Source: Firmicutes bacterium UBA2530
GTDB taxonomy: Bacteria > Bacillota > Clostridia > Tissierellales > Sedimentibacteraceae
Assembly (NCBI GenBank): GCA_002340985.1
Contig: DDNC01000027.1
Coordinates: 66,165 to 118,275 of the forward strand
Reading direction: 5' to 3'
DNA length: 52,111 nucleotides
The notes beneath the pieces were generated by a model that was given only the letters and a program-made list of their open reading frames with translations, was not told where the DNA came from and did not search any database. Positions 48,007-52,111 of the stretch are shown here, piece by piece. The translations under genes and the position numbers were made by a program. Each line of letters starts with the position of its first letter. The stretch's first letter is position 1.

Positions 48007-49365
48007 CTACTTCAATTTATATTTTTTCATTTTCTGCTGCAATGTCTGCCGAGGGATTTCCAGATATTCGGCAGCCTTTTTCACATTTCCTCTGTTCATC
48101 ATAAGGGCTTCTTCAACAAGTTTAATTTCCATATTCTCCAAAAGAACTTTTATAGGCCTTGTTCTGTTGTCAGCCGGATTGTCCTTGATACTTTTGTTTG
48201 CGTCACTGCTTTCCATGACAGTCTTACCTTCAGGTACATTAAGCATAGCAGACTCTATAAAGTTTTCAAGCTCACGGACATTTCCTGGCCAACCGTATTT
48301 CAGCATAAAGCTGTTAAGCTCGGGCGAAATCGATGTGACGTTTTTTCCAAATACACCGCTGTATTTTTTTAAAAAATATTCGGACAGGAGTTTGATGTCA
48401 TCTATCCTTTCTCTCAGAGGAGGAATGTTTATATTGACGACAGAAAGCCTGTAATATAAGTCATGCCTTATGTTTTCCTTTAAAAGCACATCATAGTTGC
48501 ATATGTTTGTAGCCGCAACTATTCTCACATCAAATCTTCTTTCTTCATTTTCACCTATCCTCCTGACAGCACCACTCTCAATTGCTCTCAAAAGCTTCGC
48601 CTGCAGGTAAAGGGGCATGCAATGAAGTTCGTCCAAAAACAAGGTACCTCCGTCACACGCCTCAAACAATCCCTTTTTATCCAGAGCACCTGTGTAGCTT
48701 CCCTTGCTTGTACCAAAAAAAATACTTTCAAGTAACGTTTCCGGTACAGCGGAGCAATTCTGCGCAATAAACGGTTTATCCTTCCTGTTTGAAGCATTAT
48801 GAATGCCGTGTGCGAAAAGCTCCTTGCCCGTTCCCGTTTCACCGGTAATAAACACAGGTGACGACGACTTGGCAATATTCTTTGCATATTCTATAAGCTC
48901 TGTCATTTTACGGCTTTTGCATATAATATCATCAAGGGCATATTTCGCATTATAACCCAAATCAAGACACTTAGGTTTCATAATCGAATTATCCTCTGGT
49001 GAAGACTTGTCAATTTTAAGCCTGCTTTTATCCCCTATAAGAACCTTTGAAAGCTCAACTGCACCGACAATGATTCCCTGATGTTTTATGGGAAATGAAA
49101 TATTGTCAGTAATTGTATCTTCAGAGTATAAGTTTTTAACTAACTGGCCTTTTCTCTCAATCATTTTTTCTTTTTCCATACATTCGTAGAGAGAGCTGTT
49201 TGATTTATCTAAATTATAAAAAACATCCGTCAGCTTTTTTCCCACTATAGATTCTTCCAATTTGCTGTCAATCTCCGGATTAAATTTTACTGTAAAAAGA
49301 ATAGATCCGTCCTTGTCTATAATTGTTATACCATCAATATAATTCAAATCTTCAAATAATGCCAC
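48007..49365 (-). CDS. Sigma-54-dependent activator of the opp operon
   Basis: 452 residues from GTG 49365 (GGAGGGTAGCA upstream). N-terminal PAS-like sensor (1-110), AAA+ domain with GETGTGKE (175-182), the sigma-54 loop GSYTGA (222-227, tyrosine in place of the usual phenylalanine), Walker B TLFLDEL (241-247), and a Fis-type HTH (GNVKKAAEYLEIPRQTLQQKMKKYKLK region). RocR-like. It probably senses an amino acid or peptide. Confidence 0.94.
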   Translation of the reverse strand: MALFEDLNYIDGITIIDKDGSILFTVKFNPEIDSKLEESIVGKKLTDVFYNLDKSNSSLYECMEKEKMIERKGQLVKNLYSEDTITDNISFPIKHQGIIVGAVELSKVLIGDKSRLKIDKSSPEDNSIMKPKCLDLGYNAKYALDDIICKSRKMTELIEYAKNIAKSSSPVFITGETGTGKELFAHGIHNASNRKDKPFIAQNCSAVPETLLESIFFGTSKGSYTGALDKKGLFEACDGGTLFLDELHCMPLYLQAKLLRAIESGAVRRIGENEERRFDVRIVAATNICNYDVLLKENIRHDLYYRLSVVNINIPPLRERIDDIKLLSEYFLKKYSGVFGKNVTSISPELNSFMLKYGWPGNVRELENFIESAMLNVPEGKTVMESSDANKSIKDNPADNRTRPIKVLLENMEIKLVEEALMMNRGNVKKAAEYLEIPRQTLQQKMKKYKLK

Positions 49366-49412
49366 TGCTACCCTCCGCTTTTCAATTCAACAAAAGTCAA
49401 TAAGTTTTTATT

Positions 49413-49441
49413 ATAATAGCATTATTGAAATGCTTTGTCAA
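49413..49441 (-). promoter_or_regulatory. Promoter of the opp activator gene
   Basis: Minus strand TTGACA (49436-49441), 17 bases, TATTAT (49413-49418). Confidence 0.75.
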
Positions 49442-49446
49442 AGCAT
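49430..49446. promoter_or_regulatory. Palindromic operator over the activator's -35 box
   Basis: ATGCTTTG-T-CAAAGCAT, perfect 8-bp arms. It covers the -35 box, so a repressor bound here would block the activator gene. Confidence 0.6.
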
Positions 49447-49628
49447 AATACATGCCTATTACTTCAAGGATATGCATTGATTTTGAATTTCAATATTAAA
49501 CGATAACAACGTCAAAGTCTGTCCTTGTTTTTATTAGCCGTTTAATCTTATTTTGCATGTATTGTTGTGAATATTTCTATAACACATATTTAAATTATGC
49601 AATTATGTTATAACGCCTAATATTATGT

Positions 49629-49658
49629 ATTCCATTATATTGTTAGCTGTGATAGAAT
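49629..49658 (+). promoter_or_regulatory. Possible extended -10 promoter of the aspartate decarboxylase gene
   Basis: TGA-TAGAAT (49650-49658) with a weak TTCCAT 17 bases upstream of the -10 hexamer; about 38 bases before the ATG. Confidence 0.45.
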
Positions 49659-49696
49659 CGTCGCATCACTAAATAAAGTTACTTGCAGGAGGATAT

Positions 49697-51346
49697 ATGC
49701 GCGATTTTAGTTATCATCGTCAGGAAATTGAAAGAGTATATGGAAAAATAAGCCCCTTTGAGCTTAAAGATAAATTAATAAGCCTTGCAGAGGACTCACG
49801 CAATGGAAGTGTGCAGTCCTTGTTAGATGCGGGCAGGGGGAACCCCAACTGGATAGCCGCCACACCGAGAGAGGCATTTTTTACATTTGGTCAGTTTGCA
49901 GTTTTGGAAAGCCGAAGAACATGGAATCAGGGAGATTTAGCAGGTATGCCGAAAAAAGAAGGCATTTCTGAACGATTCAAGGATTTTATAAGAGATAATC
50001 CTTATGCACCGGGAATAAACATGCTTAAAAAAATGATAAACTATGGAATTACTGTTAAATGCTTTAACGCTGATAATTGGATTTATGAACTTGTGGATGG
50101 CATTATAGGCGATAATTATCCGCATCCGGACAGAATGCTTCGTCATATAGAGCTTGTAGTCAATGATTATCTGATTCAGGAGCTTTGCTACAATGAACCT
50201 TTAGAACGCAAATTCAACACATTTGCAGTTGAAGGAGCCACCGCCGGCATGTGTTATATTTTTGATTCATTAATAGCAAATAACATATTGTCAAAGGGAG
50301 ACAGAATAGCTTTGATGACACCCATATTCACTCCTTATCTTGAGGTTCCTCATTTACCAAGATATAATTTTGATGTTGTAAATATTTCCGCGGATGAAAA
50401 AAATGAAGATGGAAGATACACCTGGCAATACTCTAAAAATGAGCTTGACAAGCTGAGGGACTCTTCTATAAAGGCGTTATTTGTAGTAAATCCCAGCAAT
50501 CCGCCATCGGTTGCAATGAGGCCAGAAACAATAAAGTATCTGAAGGATATTATTGACGGTTCAAATCCTGATTTAATGATTATTTCAGATGACGTATACA
50601 GCACCTTTGCAGACAATTTTGTTTCAATCATGGCTGATTTGCCATACAACACCATTGGTGTATATTCTTATTCAAAATATTTCGGTGTCACAGGCTGGAG
50701 GCTCGGTACCATTGCCCTTTATGAGCACAATGTATTTGACAAACTTTTGAAAGAGCAGGATGAAGATAAAAAAGAAAGAGCAAGAAGACGATACTCAGGA
50801 ATGTCAACGAACCCTGACAAAATAACTTTTATAGACAGAATTGTAGCTGACAGCAGGCAGGTGGCCCTCAATCACACTGCAGGGCTTTCTACACCGCAGC
50901 AGGTACAGATGGCTTTCTTCTCGCTGTTTGCAATAGTTGATAAGGAAAACACCTATAAAAAACTCACAAAAAGCATATGCCGCCGACGAAAAAGGCTTTT
51001 GTTTGACGGATTAGGCATTGAATTGGATGAAAACATTTATGATGCCGCATACTACACCCACTTCGACCTGCTCGAATGGGCCACTGTAAATTACAACACT
51101 GAATTTGCAGATTACCTGGAAGATAATTATAAACCTGTAGATATATTAATACGTTTGGCAGAACAATCCTCCATTGTTCTCATGAACGGAGGTGGATTCG
51201 GAGGCTCAGAATGGTCCATCCGCATATCACTCGCCAATCTCAACGATGAATCCTATTCTAAAATCGGTGAAATACTTTCCGATATATTGGAGAAATACGT
51301 TGCTGAATGGAGAGAAAGCCTTGTGGCTACACCAAATAAAAATTAA
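49697..51346 (+). CDS. aspD: Aspartate 4-decarboxylase (bifunctional aminotransferase)
   Basis: 549 residues, the usual length for this PLP fold-type I enzyme, longer than standard aminotransferases. PLP lysine K327 in SYSKYFGVTGWRLG, aspartate in MIISDDVYSTF, and FVVNPSNPPSVAM are conserved; the N-terminal DAGRGNPNWIA segment and C-terminal NGGGFGGSEWSIRISLANL are family-specific. It converts L-aspartate to L-alanine and CO2. Alanine could feed the two alanine-dehydrogenase-like enzymes nearby. GCAGGAGGATAT precedes the ATG. Confidence 0.94.
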   Translation: MRDFSYHRQEIERVYGKISPFELKDKLISLAEDSRNGSVQSLLDAGRGNPNWIAATPREAFFTFGQFAVLESRRTWNQGDLAGMPKKEGISERFKDFIRDNPYAPGINMLKKMINYGITVKCFNADNWIYELVDGIIGDNYPHPDRMLRHIELVVNDYLIQELCYNEPLERKFNTFAVEGATAGMCYIFDSLIANNILSKGDRIALMTPIFTPYLEVPHLPRYNFDVVNISADEKNEDGRYTWQYSKNELDKLRDSSIKALFVVNPSNPPSVAMRPETIKYLKDIIDGSNPDLMIISDDVYSTFADNFVSIMADLPYNTIGVYSYSKYFGVTGWRLGTIALYEHNVFDKLLKEQDEDKKERARRRYSGMSTNPDKITFIDRIVADSRQVALNHTAGLSTPQQVQMAFFSLFAIVDKENTYKKLTKSICRRRKRLLFDGLGIELDENIYDAAYYTHFDLLEWATVNYNTEFADYLEDNYKPVDILIRLAEQSSIVLMNGGGFGGSEWSIRISLANLNDESYSKIGEILSDILEKYVAEWRESLVATPNKN

Positions 51347-51372
51347 GGGGAGGTGGTAATAATCCCTCCCCT
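51346..51372 (+). terminator. Terminator after aspD
   Basis: AGGGGAGG / CCTCCCCT stem with an 11-base loop, then CCTGCTTTTAG. Confidence 0.75.
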
Positions 51373-51396
51373 CCTGCTTTTAGCTAATGATTTTAT

Positions 51397-51825
51397 CTAT
51401 CTCAGTCCCTTTAATTTCTTTATTGACTCTCTGTCATATTGCAATATTTCACCTGCGACATTTCTTGATTCATTATCTAAATTACCCCTTAAAACCTTTT
51501 CTGCCATATTTACGCCTTTCGTTTCCCCGTCAATGGCCTTTTCAATTACTTCATAATCCAAACTTGAGCCTAACTCCATATTAAGCATAATATCGCCCAT
51601 CTTTCCTTTCATACCGAGATTTTCATCCGGCCTTCCTCCTACATTTTGAATGTAGTTTGCTAATGTCTCAGTATTTTTTCTGTGTTGTTTTTGAATGTCT
51701 TGAAAAGTTGTTCTGATATTCTCATCTTCTAATCTGTTGATAAAATTATTAAAGCTCTCTATTGCCATATACTCGCCTTGCAACAACTCATTAAGTGATT
51801 TTATTAATTCTACTTTATTGTCCAA
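51397..51825 (-). CDS. Ferritin-like DUF2383 protein
   Basis: 142 residues, four-helix pattern: ELIKSLNELLQGEYMAIESFNNFINRLEDENIRTTF, in which E18, E23 and later H48-type residues could bind iron, and DYEVIEKAIDGETKGVNMAEKVL. The start is TTG 51825 after GAGGGTATAACA. Convergent with aspD. Function uncertain; such proteins are linked to stress or sporulation in clostridia. Confidence 0.8.
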   Translation of the reverse strand: MDNKVELIKSLNELLQGEYMAIESFNNFINRLEDENIRTTFQDIQKQHRKNTETLANYIQNVGGRPDENLGMKGKMGDIMLNMELGSSLDYEVIEKAIDGETKGVNMAEKVLRGNLDNESRNVAGEILQYDRESIKKLKGLR

Positions 51826-51911
51826 TGTTATACCCTCTTATAAAAATTTATTTTAAGTTTATATTCCCCCCAATTTACAAACTTATTCTTTAATCTAAAA
51901 TTTGTCGTTAA

Positions 51912-51944
51912 AAAGTGCACCTCCAAATGTTTGGGGTGCACTTT
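51912..51944 (-). terminator. Terminator of the tRNA cluster
   Basis: AAAGTGCACC / GGTGCACTTT stem extended by CCAAA/TTTGG, followed by TTTTTAA on the minus strand. Confidence 0.88.
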
Positions 51945-52004
51945 GTCAGCAATTCTATTCTAATATTTTTCCAGTTTCAATAAAATTTAAAAATGTAAAG
52001 TTAC

Positions 52005-52078
<74 letters not shown>

Positions 52079-52090
52079 ATTGTATTATGA

Positions 52091-52111
52091 AGGCGCCATC
52101 CAGATTTGAAC
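52091..52111 (-). tRNA. tRNA 3' end, probably tRNA-Cys (cut by window edge)
   Basis: GTTCAAATC T-loop, then acceptor strand TGGCGCC and discriminator T. U73 with a GGCGCCA acceptor is typical of bacterial tRNA-Cys (tRNA-Gly also has U73). No encoded CCA. Confidence 0.7.

Overview
The window looks like chromosomal DNA of a low-GC, amino-acid-fermenting anaerobe of the class Clostridia. The evidence is strong Shine-Dalgarno sites, AT-rich consensus promoters, an HrcA/CIRCE heat-shock operon, a 3-aminobutyryl-CoA ammonia-lyase (lysine fermentation), two sigma-54 activators, and an aspartate decarboxylase/alanine dehydrogenase/peptide-uptake cluster. A Tissierellia- or Sedimentibacter-like organism would fit, but the sequence shown does not prove the genus.

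Positions 1-22380 are the early half of a prophage. A leftward operon of about 50 tightly packed, often overlapping genes runs from a lambda-like switch (19826-19918) to the left edge. In order of transcription it carries a Bro-type antirepressor, an AbrB-like protein, many small Cys-rich proteins, an SbcC-like ATPase, RecT and its PD-(D/E)XK nuclease partner, a replisome organizer, a G39P-type helicase loader, a PAPS-reductase-like protein, a 3D-domain exported protein, an adenine methyltransferase, a DUF1064 nuclease, a Gp37/Gp68 radical-SAM-like protein, SSB, an AAA ATPase and a DUF4406 protein. Many genes of 16-60 codons fill the gaps. On the right lie a CI-like repressor with no self-cleavage domain, a second XRE gene plus a 44-residue gene behind a LexA box, and a large serine recombinase.

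The recombinase sits against a type IV pilus/secretion ATPase gene (22347-23354) that is cut exactly at its Walker A motif, so 22378-22389 marks one phage-host junction. The other half of that gene should lie beyond the far end of the prophage, outside the window.

The host region runs almost entirely on the minus strand: kal with an operator-like palindrome; hrcA-grpE-dnaK-dnaJ; hemW; a sigma-54 operon (CitMHS transporter, AtuA-like and DUF4387 proteins) with its activator; a dicarboxylate/amino-acid symporter; prmA-rsmE; an orphan holin-amidase lysis pair; and a seven-gene operon oppA-B-C-D-F plus two alanine-dehydrogenase-family genes behind a sigma-54 promoter, with its own activator. Then come plus-strand aspartate 4-decarboxylase, a ferritin-like protein, and a tRNA-Arg/tRNA-Cys cluster at the right edge. 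Peptide uptake, aspartate to alanine, and alanine to pyruvate plus ammonia form a plausible fermentation route.

The most interesting signals are the prophage splitting the pilus ATPase gene, an apparently SOS-controlled antirepressor-like operon beside a non-cleavable repressor, two sigma-54 enhancer arrays each overlapping the activator gene's own terminator hairpin, and a repeat tied to transcription terminators that occurs three times.
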